64,000 bases of DNA from BRH-c25 sp035627615. GTDB lineage: Bacteria; Bacillota; Clostridia; Lutisporales; Lutisporaceae. The position numbers and the translations under genes are program-made. Within the stretch, counting starts at the first letter, position 1, and the number at the start of each line of letters is the position of its first letter. Shown in pieces: positions 8,187 to 16,658 of the stretch. Under the pieces are notes generated by a model, which saw only the letters and a program-made list of their open reading frames with translations, did no database searches and was not told the origin of the DNA. The DNA is taken from the NCBI GenBank assembly GCA_035627615.1, contig DASPLL010000047.1:62001-126000 (forward strand). Direction: 5' to 3'.

Positions 8187-9317
8187 TTGAAAATGCGTGA
8201 TGCAATGCTGCATCTCCTTCTGAAGCAGCCTTTTTACGGTTATGTTGCCGCTTCGGTAACTACTGCTGAAAGCGGTGATACAGAAACGATAAAAATGATA
8301 AATGACTCTGCCTTGAAGCTTCTGTACAACAGGCAGTGGTATGAAGCACTCAGCAATGAAAAGGCCATGGGAGTCATAATTCATGAACTGCTGCATATAA
8401 TACTGTTTCATCCCTACAGAAGGGAAGGAAGGGAGAAGCTGCTCTGGACCATAGCCTGTGATATGGCTGCAAATGAACATATACACCAGAATCTGCTCCC
8501 GGAGGGCTCTGTTACGGTTGAAAACATTGCTAAGGAGATAAGGGAGAAAATACCCAGATTTAAGAGTGCGGAATTCTATTATGATGTAATATCGAAGGAT
8601 GAGAGTCAGTTCAGCTTTTTTGAGCGTAAGGATGATATAAGGGTAGTCCTGAAAAGCGGCCTGGAGCTGAATGCAAACAGGCAGATGGAGGATGAGTCCT
8701 CCGAAATCAACAAGAGTGCCCTTAAGAGTATGATGTCGGAGCTTATAGAACAGGCTCAGTCTGAAGGTGAAATACCAGGAGAGGTCGCATCAGTGATCGC
8801 AGATATATATAGGACCGGTGATGTGAACTGGAGAAACGTTTTAAGAAGATTTTTGACAGGCAAGGGAAAGGTAATAAAGAAAAAAAGCTTTAAGAAGGAA
8901 TCCAGACGCTTTGAAAATCTTCCGGGCAACAAGCGGACAATGGGGCTTAGCGCATTGATTGCTTTGGATGCCAGCGGCTCAATATCCGATAAACAGCTTT
9001 CACAGTTTTATGGTGAGCTTTTGAAAATAAAGAAGATCACCGGCGCCGATCTGAGTGTTACACAGTTTGATACTGACTGTACTGCTCCTGCACCTCTCGA
9101 AAGCTTTGTGCGAGAGAAAAAGAGAGTAAAAAACGGAGGTACTGACTATAGACCGGTTTTTAAACTGGCTGATAGCATGGTGATGCCGCTGCTGATCATT
9201 TTTACTGACGGAGAGGGTACTGCACCTGATCAGGTCAACCAGAAGGTGGTCTGGATGCTGCCGAAGGGCGGAAGGAAGCCTGCAGCTTATGGGCACTATG
9301 TAAATTTTGATATTTAG
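8187..9317 (+). CDS. Metallopeptidase-like/VWA-domain protein (DUF2201 type)
   Basis: 376 residues. The N-terminal domain holds HELLH at 66-70, a zincin-type HExxH motif, followed by a conserved ACDMAANEHI segment. The C-terminal domain is von Willebrand factor A-like with the metal-site motif DASGS near residue 260, a Thr in GGTDYRPVF and Asp in FTDGEG. This architecture (putative metallopeptidase plus VWA-like) is known as DUF2201 and is found beside MoxR ATPases. The TTG at 8187 is seven bases after GGTAAGTGA; the ATG at 8193 is an alternative. Whether it cleaves protein is not known; the motif makes it possible. Confidence 0.75.
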   Translation: MKMRDAMLHLLLKQPFYGYVAASVTTAESGDTETIKMINDSALKLLYNRQWYEALSNEKAMGVIIHELLHIILFHPYRREGREKLLWTIACDMAANEHIHQNLLPEGSVTVENIAKEIREKIPRFKSAEFYYDVISKDESQFSFFERKDDIRVVLKSGLELNANRQMEDESSEINKSALKSMMSELIEQAQSEGEIPGEVASVIADIYRTGDVNWRNVLRRFLTGKGKVIKKKSFKKESRRFENLPGNKRTMGLSALIALDASGSISDKQLSQFYGELLKIKKITGADLSVTQFDTDCTAPAPLESFVREKKRVKNGGTDYRPVFKLADSMVMPLLIIFTDGEGTAPDQVNQKVVWMLPKGGRKPAAYGHYVNFDI

Positions 9318-9329
9318 GGGGGTGGCAAT

Positions 9330-9698
9330 GTGTTTGAACTGAAATTCTATATAGTCGGAGGCTATATAAAAATGGACAGGAAGATCTTTCTGCAGGAGAT
9401 GCTGGGGAAGGATAGCAGTCTCCGGCAAATACTGAATTGGAGAGGCACGAAGGATTTTGCTGAAAAACACCCTATCGTGGGAGAACCTGACAAGGATGAC
9501 ATAGTTACCATAGACTTCAACTATACAGTTCATGTTGAACTGGGACAGCCTGCAATAGATGTATTAAGCAAGCTTAAATCAAAATACAGGGGTGGGATCA
9601 GGGGAAAGGTATGCTGCAGGTGGCTGGCAGGATATAGTATGAGCAATTTTATAATCGATCTGGATTCGGATGATGATACGATACAGCAGGGATATTAA
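9330..9698 (+). CDS. Hypothetical protein, third gene of the AAA+/VWA cluster
   Basis: A 122-residue soluble protein that I cannot assign to a family. It starts at a GTG seven bases after a G-rich ribosome site (AGGGGGGTGG), only 12 bases after the VWA gene. It has no membrane segment or signal peptide, one adjacent CysCys pair (KVCCRW) and an acidic tail (IDLDSDDDTI). Its position suggests an accessory or adaptor of the ATPase/VWA pair. No function is claimed. Confidence 0.55.
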   Translation: MFELKFYIVGGYIKMDRKIFLQEMLGKDSSLRQILNWRGTKDFAEKHPIVGEPDKDDIVTIDFNYTVHVELGQPAIDVLSKLKSKYRGGIRGKVCCRWLAGYSMSNFIIDLDSDDDTIQQGY

Positions 9699-9710
9699 CC
9701 GCATTTTTCT

Positions 9711-9826
9711 GGGCAATGGGCTATAGGCAAGGGGCAATAGGTTCAAGCTGGGCTTCGAAGCCTGTCCCTGAAATCCCATTGCCTATTGCCTCTCGCCTCT
9801 TGCCCGAAGATTGCTTCGCAATCTTC
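9711..9826. repeat. Composite palindromic repeat
   Basis: Two imperfect inverted arms at about 9711-9740 and 9775-9805, built from GGCAATGGG/GGCAATAGG-type words, enclose the 12-bp palindrome GGCTTCGAAGCC (9751-9762). A further hairpin with a perfect 9-bp stem, GAAGATTGC and GCAATCTTC, lies at 9806-9826. The arrangement resembles an intergenic repetitive element. It lies exactly between the intact cluster and the broken genes that follow. Confidence 0.6.
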
Positions 9827-9839
9827 TACAATTATTCAA

Positions 9840-10346
9840 CTACAGCTCAAACAGGTTCCCTTGCGGGAAGAGCCCGAAGAGTCCTCCTGTATGTATGAAG
9901 AGTATATTCCTGTAATTTTTGAAGGTTCCCTTATTTATCTCCTCAGTCAGTCCGTACATAGCCTTGCCGGTATAGACTGGGTCCAGGATCACACCTTCCA
10001 GCCTTGCCAGGTCGCGAATGAACTCAAGCTCCTCGGGACGGCTTAAGGCATAGCCTCTTCCTACATAGCCTTCTATTATATTTATTTCATCCTTGGATAC
10101 AGGCACACTTACATCCATGTACTTCATGCTCTCATGTAATATTTCCTGTATTCTTTTCTTGAAATATTCAGCATCTCCACCGACATTTATGCCGAAAATA
10201 TCGGCAGGATGCTTGTGCAGCTTATTGGCGAGCCATAAGCCGGAATAAGTGCCCCCTGAGCCGACGGCAAGCACTATGCAGTCAAAGCTTGTATTAATTT
10301 CCTTTTCCTGTTCTATGATCTCCTCCATGGCGGTATAATAAATGTC
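9840..10346 (-). pseudogene. 5'-truncated D-cysteine desulfhydrase/ACC deaminase-family gene
   Basis: About 168 codons remain of a PLP-dependent enzyme normally about 330 residues long. The part that survives is the C-terminal half: CIVLAVGSGGTYSGLWL (phosphate-binding glycine loop), GINVGGDAEYF, GYVGRGYALSRPEELEF, LDPVYTGKAMYGL and FIHTGGLFGLFP, all typical of the D-cysteine desulfhydrase family. The N-terminal half with the PLP lysine is missing. Homology stops near 10340, where the plus strand becomes an unrelated CapA-like reading frame. No start codon or ribosome site is preserved, so it is read as a remnant. Confidence 0.75.
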
Positions 10347-10955
10347 CTGAGGCTGAACAAGCCGGATACTGATATTTCACAGATAAGGGAGCATGTTAGG
10401 CTGGCAAAACAAAAAGGTGCCGATGTTGTTGCGGCAATGCTGCATTGGAGTATAGAGTTTGAAACCTATCCCATTGAGAATATAATTAATATGGGACATA
10501 GGATAATGGAGTCAGGGGTGGATATTATCCTGGGCGGGCATCCTCATGTGGCACAGCCTATGGAAAAATACAGGTTTTTTGACCCTTATGACAGGCGGGA
10601 GAAGGAAGGTTTCATAATATACTCACTGGGAGAGCTTGTCTCCCTGAACCTTTTCAGCAGAAACTCACGTCTGGCTGCTATTGTGAAGCTCGAACTTACA
10701 AAGGGCATTGAAAATGGGGAAAAGGCAGTAAAAATAACCGGTCTGAAGGTTTTACCAATATACATAAGCTATAGGGAAATGGGAGAAGGAAAAACAGATT
10801 ACAGAGTATTGGATTTCAGAAAGACCCTGAAGGAAATGCGGAATGGTAATAATCCTCACCGCTTTGGCCGGAAAGAGACCGAAGAAATGGAAAGGCTGGA
10901 GAAACTGCTGTATTACAGGGTGCTTCCCCATGACACTTCAGGAATATTAGTATAA
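10335..10955 (+). pseudogene. 5'-truncated CapA-family metallophosphatase gene
   Basis: An open frame from about 10335 to 10955 encodes the C-terminal about 205 residues of a poly-gamma-glutamate synthesis CapA-like metallophosphatase. Visible are KGADVVAAMLHWSIEFETYP, MGHRIMESGVDIILGGHPH and FIIYSLGELVS. The N-terminal metal-binding half is absent. Similarity runs straight into the truncated minus-strand desulfhydrase at 10335-10346, so the junction is a fusion point. An internal ATG at 10437 could start a 172-residue piece, but it would lack the N-terminal part of the active site and has no ribosome site. Confidence 0.7.
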
Positions 10956-10976
10956 CAGTTATTGGAGGTAATAAAT

Positions 10977-11335
10977 ATGTCAGAGTTGGTTATGGACTGC
11001 ACAAAACCGGAAATTCTGCTTCAGAAGCTGATAAGGTTCAATACCACGAACCCCCCGGGAAGCGAGGAGGAATGCATAAAGTACATCACGGGGCTTCTTG
11101 AGGCTGCAGGGGTAGAAACGGTCCTGCTGCATGGGGATGATCCGCTTAGGCTTAACCTTGTGGCAAAAATCAAAGGACAGGGAATCGAAGCTCAGTTGGC
11201 TTTACACCTATGCTGCTTACTGAAGATATGGATTTTTCCAGGCTGCTTCACAATGCTGACGAGAGGGTTCCTGTAGATGCGCTGTATTTCGGCACTGATG
11301 CGGTTTATAAGCTGATAACCCGTTATAAAGCTTAA
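10977..11335 (+). pseudogene. M20-family peptidase gene with a large internal deletion
   Basis: GGAGG and an ATG at 10977 are intact, and the first about 75 residues are a normal M20 start (LLQKLIRFNTTNPPGSEEE). Near 11195-11200 the frame changes. From there a different frame encodes the usual family C-terminus (MLLTEDMDFSRLLHNADERV, then ALYFGTDAVYKLI), ending at 11335. The roughly 300 residues between, which would hold every metal ligand and the dimer domain, are gone. It cannot be an active peptidase. Confidence 0.8.
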
Positions 11336-11390
11336 GTCATTGACAAATAATATGCTGTGATGAACGCAGCATGTAAATCGGAGGATGAAT

Positions 11391-11951
11391 TTGAAAGAAA
11401 GAATAATCAATTCGGCGGCAAAATTTGTGAATCTGTATGGAGTAAAAAGGTTTACCGTGGATGATATAGCCGGAGACCTGGGGATCAGTAAGAAAACAAT
11501 ATACAAATACTTCAGGAGCAAGGATGAACTGGTAAGCGAGATGTTCAGAGCCAGCCTGGAGGATAATATAAAAAGCACCGTTGAAGCTGTTGAAAAGGAA
11601 GCTACTATTGTAGGAAAGCTCAATACTGCACTTCTGTCCCACCACAAATACCAGATTCCCTTGGAGATACTGGAGGATATTCAGAGGTTCTATCCCAGGG
11701 AGTGGGAGAAAATAGAAGAGCAGCTGAAGTTCAAGCTCCGGCTTGTACGGGACATAATATGCGAAGGTATAGAGGCCGGTGAACTGAGGAAGGATATCAA
11801 TATCGAAGTACTGAGCCTGATACTTGACAAGGCAACCAGGGCAATACTTGACTACAAATTCCTGGTTGAAAATGATCTGAACGTCAATAAGGCATTGAGT
11901 GAGATAGAGAAGATATTGTGGTATGGTATACTTGATAATGGAACTAAATAG
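11391..11951 (+). CDS. TetR-family transcriptional regulator
   Basis: A 186-residue TetR regulator with the N-terminal helix-turn-helix FTVDDIAGDLGISKKTIYKYF around residues 22-42 and a helical, variable ligand domain. The TTG at 11391 is the likely start because GGAGG ends six bases before it; the ATG at 11385 directly abuts GGAGG. It stands alone between the broken M20 gene and its own terminator, so its target is unknown. Confidence 0.8.
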   Translation: MKERIINSAAKFVNLYGVKRFTVDDIAGDLGISKKTIYKYFRSKDELVSEMFRASLEDNIKSTVEAVEKEATIVGKLNTALLSHHKYQIPLEILEDIQRFYPREWEKIEEQLKFKLRLVRDIICEGIEAGELRKDINIEVLSLILDKATRAILDYKFLVENDLNVNKALSEIEKILWYGILDNGTK

Positions 11952-11962
11952 CCGATTACAGG

Positions 11963-11994
11963 CCGGTAGTAGTAATACTGCCGGTTTTCTTGTT
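11963..11994 (+). terminator. Rho-independent terminator after the TetR gene
   Basis: A 9-bp stem (CCGGTAGTA with TACTGCCGG, one wobble) with a GTAA loop is followed by a T-rich run. Confidence 0.8.
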
Positions 11995-12068
11995 TATAAA
12001 TAATTATATGGTTGATTTTGTGATAGAATAGTAGTGATTATATTTTAGAAAAGGTAGGATATACATAT

Positions 12069-12962
12069 ATGAGCGATATTGCCGGTAAAGGCTGTGAGAT
12101 ACTGGTTCCTTTCAGTGAAAGGAAACCGCTTCCCGAAATAGAGAGAAGCCTGATCAAAAAATACAGGAAGCATATCTGGAGTAAGTTTATAAAAGCAATA
12201 AAGGACTTCAAGCTGATTGAAGAAGGGGATAAGGTAGCAGTAGGTGTTTCAGGAGGCAAGGACAGCATGCTTATGGCAAAGCTGTTCCAGGAGCTGCAGA
12301 AGCATGGGGAGGTTTCCTTTGAGCTGGAATTTATTGCAATGGACCCAGGCTATCATGAGAACATAAGGGAGCTTCTGATAGAAAACTGCAAATACCTTGA
12401 GATACCCATCCATTTATTTGAATCAGGCATATTCAAGATAGTGGATAGCATTGCAAAAGACTACCCCTGCTACATGTGTGCAAAAATGCGCCGCGGGGCG
12501 CTGTATTCAAAGGCAATGGAGCTGGGCTGCAACAAGCTTGCACTGGGTCACCATTTCAATGATGTAATTGAGACAACTATGCTGAATATACTTTATACCG
12601 GAAGCTTCAAGACAATGCTTCCGAAGCTGAAGTCCACAAATTTCAAAGGCCTGGAATTAATAAGGCCCCTTTATTATGTAGATGAGTTGTATATCGAAAG
12701 ATTCACACAGAGCAGCGGTATCTGGCCTTTGAACTGTGCGTGTATGGTAGCTGCAGAGAAGATAGCAAACAAACGCTATGAAATCAAGGCTTTAATAAAA
12801 GAATTGAAAGAGAAGATTGAAAATGTGGATACCAATATCCTCAGAGCAACCCAGAATGTCAATATGGAAGCCATACTGGGCTGGCACAAGGGAGGAAAGC
12901 AGTATTCATACCTTGACTTCTATGATGATGAAGCACTGGAGCCGGAAGCTCCTGAAGAGTAG
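12069..12962 (+). CDS. TtcA-like tRNA thiolation ATPase
   Basis: A 297-residue PP-loop ATPase. VGVSGGKDSMLM near residue 60 is the ATP-pyrophosphatase loop, CYMC with the following KMRRGALY is the TtcA-type Cys-x2-Cys, LALGHHFNDVIETTMLN follows, and a later Cys in PLNCAC could complete an iron-sulfur site. These place it in the TtcA/TtuA group, which adds sulfur to tRNA (2-thiocytidine-32 in TtcA). The acidic C-terminal tail is family-variable. Only a weak ribosome site precedes the ATG at 12069. It is a single-gene unit with a strong terminator. Confidence 0.75.
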   Translation: MSDIAGKGCEILVPFSERKPLPEIERSLIKKYRKHIWSKFIKAIKDFKLIEEGDKVAVGVSGGKDSMLMAKLFQELQKHGEVSFELEFIAMDPGYHENIRELLIENCKYLEIPIHLFESGIFKIVDSIAKDYPCYMCAKMRRGALYSKAMELGCNKLALGHHFNDVIETTMLNILYTGSFKTMLPKLKSTNFKGLELIRPLYYVDELYIERFTQSSGIWPLNCACMVAAEKIANKRYEIKALIKELKEKIENVDTNILRATQNVNMEAILGWHKGGKQYSYLDFYDDEALEPEAPEE

Positions 12963-12968
12963 AAAGAT

Positions 12969-12996
12969 AAAAGAGCTCGTTTGAGCTCTTTTCAGT
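12969..12996. terminator. Bidirectional terminator
   Basis: A perfect 10-bp stem, AAAAGAGCTC and GAGCTCTTTT, with a GTTT loop. The A-run and T-run allow it to end transcription from both the TtcA-like gene and the small minus-strand gene that converges on it. Confidence 0.8.
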
Positions 12997-13150
12997 GCCA
13001 GCCGTCTTCGACCTTGTTGCGCTTGTATGCGACGAGAACCACATCTCCGCCCAAATGCTCTCCAAGCTTGTTCTCGAATTCGGTGAGCATTTCCTCGATC
13101 CTTTTATCTCTCTCAACTTCAGCAAGATGAAAGTGTTCATTTGTATCCAT
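12992..13150 (-). CDS. Small hypothetical protein (52 residues)
   Basis: A short frame begins at an ATG preceded by GGGAGTGAAG and encodes a charged protein beginning MDTNEHFHLAEVERDKRIEE and ending YKRNKVEDGWH. The N-terminal half should form an amphipathic helix. Codon use looks normal and it ends in the shared terminator stem, which supports a real gene. No family is recognised. Confidence 0.55.
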   Translation of the reverse strand: MDTNEHFHLAEVERDKRIEEMLTEFENKLGEHLGGDVVLVAYKRNKVEDGWH

Positions 13151-13236
13151 TTGTTCTTCACTCCCTTTTGACTGTCAAATCAATATTTTGATTATTTTTT
13201 GTTTAGAAGACAAAAATATGTAATTTGTTTTAAATT

Positions 13237-14226
13237 TTACTCGTAAATACAATCAAAATATTTGAATTCCAAGTTCAGGCTGCAGTCACAGCCGGTAGAA
13301 AAGGAGCGGTTTCCAATAGAGGGTAATACACTAGCAGGATCGGTTTCGCCATTGATACAGGATAGAATTGCAGCTGCTGTTTTTTTCGATTCAATAGCTG
13401 CAGCATCAAAGCACTCAGTGAAGGAAGAAGTCATAGGGGTTTTATCGTCCCAGGGCAGATACCAGACTGAATGAGAGGTATTAAGATAATCCAGGCCATC
13501 TTCTATTTCCAGTGGAAGGATCATACTGGAAAACATCGGCGGCTTCCCGAGGAAGCTTTCAAGAGCTCCGATAAGTCTTCTCTTAAGGCCGGTTTTATCC
13601 TGCAGCGCAGCATTTATAGCGGACATATCGGATATTGCCTGGCATACCTGCCTTGAACTAATATCTGCAGAATACACTATGTCCAGTACCTCAGAATACA
13701 TTCCGCCTATGACGGCAGCAGCCTGGGCTGATATTTTTATTTGTTTGGAAGCATTGAACTGAGAAGGCTTCTTATCAAATTCCCTTTTCAGCATAAGTAC
13801 ATCGAGGGCGGTCTCAAAGCTTCGGTGATAGTAGGTGTATTTGGCGTTATATGCCTCATCTTTGCGTACAAAGCCTGTTTTGTAGAAAATATAGGGATGT
13901 GTATGGCAGTCCAGCACATAATGGCACAAATATCCGCACATATAAGCGGTGAGGATTCTTTTTGAGGCTTCATCAGACTTCATGATATACTTAAGTGCTT
14001 CACATATAAAAGCACCGGTGCTTTCTTCATGCATTCTGCTGCCAAAGCCGGCAATGCCGTTGCTTTTGACCCACGGCCATGCTCCGTAATAGAAGAAAAT
14101 ATCAGGACCCTGTGTCCCCAGGTTGAACACACTTCTATGGCCGGATATTTGACTTGCCTCATGTTCATTTCCAACAAGCGAAAGCATTGAATCACCACAA
14201 AGATAATGGGTAAGAAGAGCAGGCAT
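13237..14226 (-). CDS. Zinc-dependent phospholipase C-domain protein
   Basis: 329 residues matching the zinc-dependent phospholipase C fold used by many Firmicute hypothetical proteins. MPALLTHYLCGD at the start, FNLGTQGPDIFFYYGAWP, AYMCGYLCHYVLDCHTHPY and YYHRSFETALDVLML carry the clustered His and Asp residues that bind zinc. There is no signal peptide, so it is probably cytoplasmic and not a secreted toxin. It shares direction with the MFS gene that ends 28 bases upstream of its start, so the two may be co-transcribed. The substrate is unknown. Confidence 0.75.
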   Translation of the reverse strand: MPALLTHYLCGDSMLSLVGNEHEASQISGHRSVFNLGTQGPDIFFYYGAWPWVKSNGIAGFGSRMHEESTGAFICEALKYIMKSDEASKRILTAYMCGYLCHYVLDCHTHPYIFYKTGFVRKDEAYNAKYTYYHRSFETALDVLMLKREFDKKPSQFNASKQIKISAQAAAVIGGMYSEVLDIVYSADISSRQVCQAISDMSAINAALQDKTGLKRRLIGALESFLGKPPMFSSMILPLEIEDGLDYLNTSHSVWYLPWDDKTPMTSSFTECFDAAAIESKKTAAAILSCINGETDPASVLPSIGNRSFSTGCDCSLNLEFKYFDCIYE

Positions 14227-14254
14227 TGATATCCCTCCTGAGCAGTATTCTATA

Positions 14255-15412
14255 CTAAGCTTCCATGGAACCTTTTTTCAGAATATAAACAAATATTACA
14301 AGCAGCAAGGACAGCGCCAGCATTGAATATGAAAGTATTGAAATGCTGAATATATCAGCCGCACGCCCGATTACTGCCGGAAGGAAGAAACCGCTAAGGC
14401 CTGCAAAAACCGATATAAATGCGGCTGTTGTACCTGATTTCCCGGGAAAATGCGAAGTTGCGACCACCATAGTGGTCGGGAACTGTCCTGAAAGCATAAG
14501 CCCCAGAAGGCCGATAGTTATTATTGTCCAATTCCCGGCAGGCAGAATGCTCCATAGAGCTGACAGCAGCATTGTTCCTACGCTTGCGGCAAGCAGGTAG
14601 GTTGAAAGCCCTATACGGTCGGCTAACCTTCCTGAAAAAAGGCGCCCTATTGTAAGACAGAGCCAGAACACCGTAGCAGTCAGTGAGGCAGGTATAATAC
14701 TGCCGGGAACAGTTGTATTCCAATATACTGTAATCCAGCCTCCAGTGGACACTTCTACACCTACATAGAAAAATACTGCAAGTCCTACTGTCCACAGAAA
14801 GAGGCTTTTCAGAGGGCTGGTATTATTATTCCCTGCCTGATCGGTTTTTTCCCGGACAGCTTTATGCTCATCAATTTTATTTCTTATCAGAAGCAAGCTG
14901 ACTATGACAGGAGCTATAAGTGCAAATCCGAAGCAATACCTCCAGTTCCGCAGGTATTCAGTAGATAAAAAGGCAATCAGAGGAGCAATTATAGCGCCTA
15001 TCCCGTAAAAGAAATGAACGAAATTCATTCCGCTTCCCTTGTTTTCTTCCAGTGAATCCGCACACAGTGCATTTATTCCAACTTCAAATATTCCATATCC
15101 AAAGCCTGTTATAAGATTAAGCACATATAAGAACGAAAAGCTCCTGGCAATCATACAGCCCGAGAGTCCTGCAATCAGCATCGCACCTCCTGCAATCATA
15201 AAAGGTCTTTTACCTGTTCTGTCCATAAAGTACCCGCCTATAAGGGCGGTAACGAGCATTCCTATGAACTGTCCCGAAAGCAGAAGTCCTCCCTGACTGT
15301 AGTTGATGTTGATATCAGTCCGTATGGCAGGGAGCAGGGGACCGATTATATTTGCAATCATACCGACAGCGACAAAGCCCAGGCATTGTATCCATTTAGA
15401 AGCGTGTTTCAA
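14255..15412 (-). CDS. MFS transporter
   Basis: A 385-residue major facilitator protein with about 12 hydrophobic segments. The cytoplasmic loop GGYFMDRTGKRPFMIAGG between segments 2 and 3 is the MFS signature, and a similar RLADRIGLSTY lies in the second half. The overall form (FxxP-like N-terminal GPLLPAIRTDININYSQGG) resembles sugar or drug transporters of the FucP/YfmO type. The substrate cannot be assigned. It is the first gene of a minus-strand pair with the phospholipase-like gene. Confidence 0.8.
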   Translation of the reverse strand: MKHASKWIQCLGFVAVGMIANIIGPLLPAIRTDININYSQGGLLLSGQFIGMLVTALIGGYFMDRTGKRPFMIAGGAMLIAGLSGCMIARSFSFLYVLNLITGFGYGIFEVGINALCADSLEENKGSGMNFVHFFYGIGAIIAPLIAFLSTEYLRNWRYCFGFALIAPVIVSLLLIRNKIDEHKAVREKTDQAGNNNTSPLKSLFLWTVGLAVFFYVGVEVSTGGWITVYWNTTVPGSIIPASLTATVFWLCLTIGRLFSGRLADRIGLSTYLLAASVGTMLLSALWSILPAGNWTIITIGLLGLMLSGQFPTTMVVATSHFPGKSGTTAAFISVFAGLSGFFLPAVIGRAADIFSISILSYSMLALSLLLVIFVYILKKGSMEA

Positions 15413-15476
15413 TCATTTCACCCCACAAATATGTATATTTATGAAATCCACTTAGAACATTCTAATACGGAAAGCA

Positions 15477-15533
15477 ATATTATTCAAGAAAAATCGGTAT
15501 GAAAGAACATTTTTACAGGTTCTTGAATAATAT
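15477..15533. repeat. Perfect 14-bp inverted repeat between MFS and SOD genes
   Basis: ATATTATTCAAGAA (15477-15490) is repeated in inverse at 15520-15533 with 29 bases between. It lies in the divergent promoter region, 30 bases before the SOD start. It may be an operator shared by the two genes or a hairpin in the SOD leader. Confidence 0.5.
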
Positions 15534-15562
15534 GAATATATATGTTTTTGGGGGTGGGTAAT

Positions 15563-16054
15563 ATGTATTATTGGGAATATAGACAAGACAAGGCGCAGGC
15601 AGCCATTGCGAGGATAAAAGGCGGTCCTCTTGCACCGCAGTTGGAAGGGGCAGTATTATTCAGAGATGTACAAGGTGGGACATGGGTATGCGCATACGTG
15701 AAAGGACTTCCTCAATATCAGCCGGCTAAAGATGGGGAACAGCCGATTGGTCCCCATGGCTTTCATATTCATGAGAATGGGAACTGCGGAGTGGGAGATC
15801 CGAAGGAGCCTTTCAAGGCAGCAGGGGAACACTGGAATCCAGCAAATCAACCACATGGCAATCATATAGGGGATTTTCCGGTGCTGTTTTCCAACAATGG
15901 TATAGCGAGAATGTGCTTTTTTACAAATAAGTTCAAGGTTGCTGATATAATAGGCAGGGCTGTTATAATCCATGAGAGTCCGGATGATTATAGATCACAG
16001 CCTGCGGGCAATGCAGGGAAAAGGCTGGCCTGCGGGATAATAAGGCAGGTTTAG
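15563..16054 (+). CDS. Cu/Zn superoxide dismutase family protein
   Basis: A 163-residue protein with the SOD copper site His-x-His in HGFHIHENGNC, bridging and zinc ligands in GEHWNP, PHGNH and GDFP, the last copper His in IIHESPDD, the disulfide Cys pair, and the active-site Arg in GNAGKRLACG. The loop between zinc ligands is clearly shorter than in the enzymes from Proteobacteria or animals. No signal peptide is present, although most bacterial Cu/Zn SODs are exported. The ATG at 15563 follows a G-rich ribosome site. All catalytic ligands appear intact, so activity is plausible. Confidence 0.85.
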   Translation: MYYWEYRQDKAQAAIARIKGGPLAPQLEGAVLFRDVQGGTWVCAYVKGLPQYQPAKDGEQPIGPHGFHIHENGNCGVGDPKEPFKAAGEHWNPANQPHGNHIGDFPVLFSNNGIARMCFFTNKFKVADIIGRAVIIHESPDDYRSQPAGNAGKRLACGIIRQV

Positions 16055-16090
16055 GTTCATATATGGTGATTGCTTGGGAGGTAAGGTATT

Positions 16091-16534
16091 ATGACAGACG
16101 GCAAGATTAAGGTATTCGACTGGAAGGGCATGCCCGAAAAAGCGCAGCAAATGCTTGGAGAAGATTTCTGGGGTGAAATAAACAGAATGATACCAAGACA
16201 GGGACCGCCAATAGATATATATACGACAGAGGATAAAGTGACTGTGATCGTGGAAGTACCGGGCCTTGAATCAGCAAACAGGGTTGCGGTTAAAATTAAG
16301 GGCTTGAAGCTTCTGATATCAGGAGAAATACCATGGACCTACCCGGTGAATGAAAAAGAGCTGCTCCAGAAGGAAAGGCTCTCAGGGAGCTTCAGAAGAG
16401 AGGTTACACTGCCTAATGATATAGTGCCGGGCAGCACTGTGGAGGCCAGGTATAAAGCAGGCCTCCTGGAGATAAATATTCCAAGGCTCGCTGCAGAAGA
16501 GGAGCAGCCGATATCCATAGAGTTCGAGGAATAA
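16091..16534 (+). CDS. Hsp20/alpha-crystallin family small heat-shock protein
   Basis: 147 residues with an alpha-crystallin domain at about 40-140: PPIDIYTTEDKVTVIVEVPG begins the beta-sandwich and GSFRREVTLP followed by AGLLEINIP ends it. The short acidic C-terminal tail lacks a clear IXI motif other than PISIEF. It converges on the spore-type operon at 16659, whose last gene is another Hsp20-like protein, so this one may also act in spores. It follows the SOD gene by 36 bases and may share its transcript. Confidence 0.8.
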   Translation: MTDGKIKVFDWKGMPEKAQQMLGEDFWGEINRMIPRQGPPIDIYTTEDKVTVIVEVPGLESANRVAVKIKGLKLLISGEIPWTYPVNEKELLQKERLSGSFRREVTLPNDIVPGSTVEARYKAGLLEINIPRLAAEEEQPISIEFEE

Positions 16535-16658
16535 CCGGGATGACAAATACTGCAAAGCTCGGCTCTAGCCGCGTAACGCGCAACCCGAAACGCTAAACAA
16601 TAACTCCAGAGCCTGTCTAAAAGCACGAGGCCCGCGGCACGGGGCTCGAGGCAAAAAT

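Noticed and set aside
9716..9898. A 60-codon plus-strand reading frame covering the repeat
   Set aside because: It is made of palindromic repeat words and the antisense of the desulfhydrase remnant, with no ribosome site.
10437..10955. Calling the CapA-like frame an intact 172-residue gene
   Set aside because: Homology extends upstream of the ATG to the fusion point, there is no ribosome site, and the N-terminal half of the enzyme is missing.
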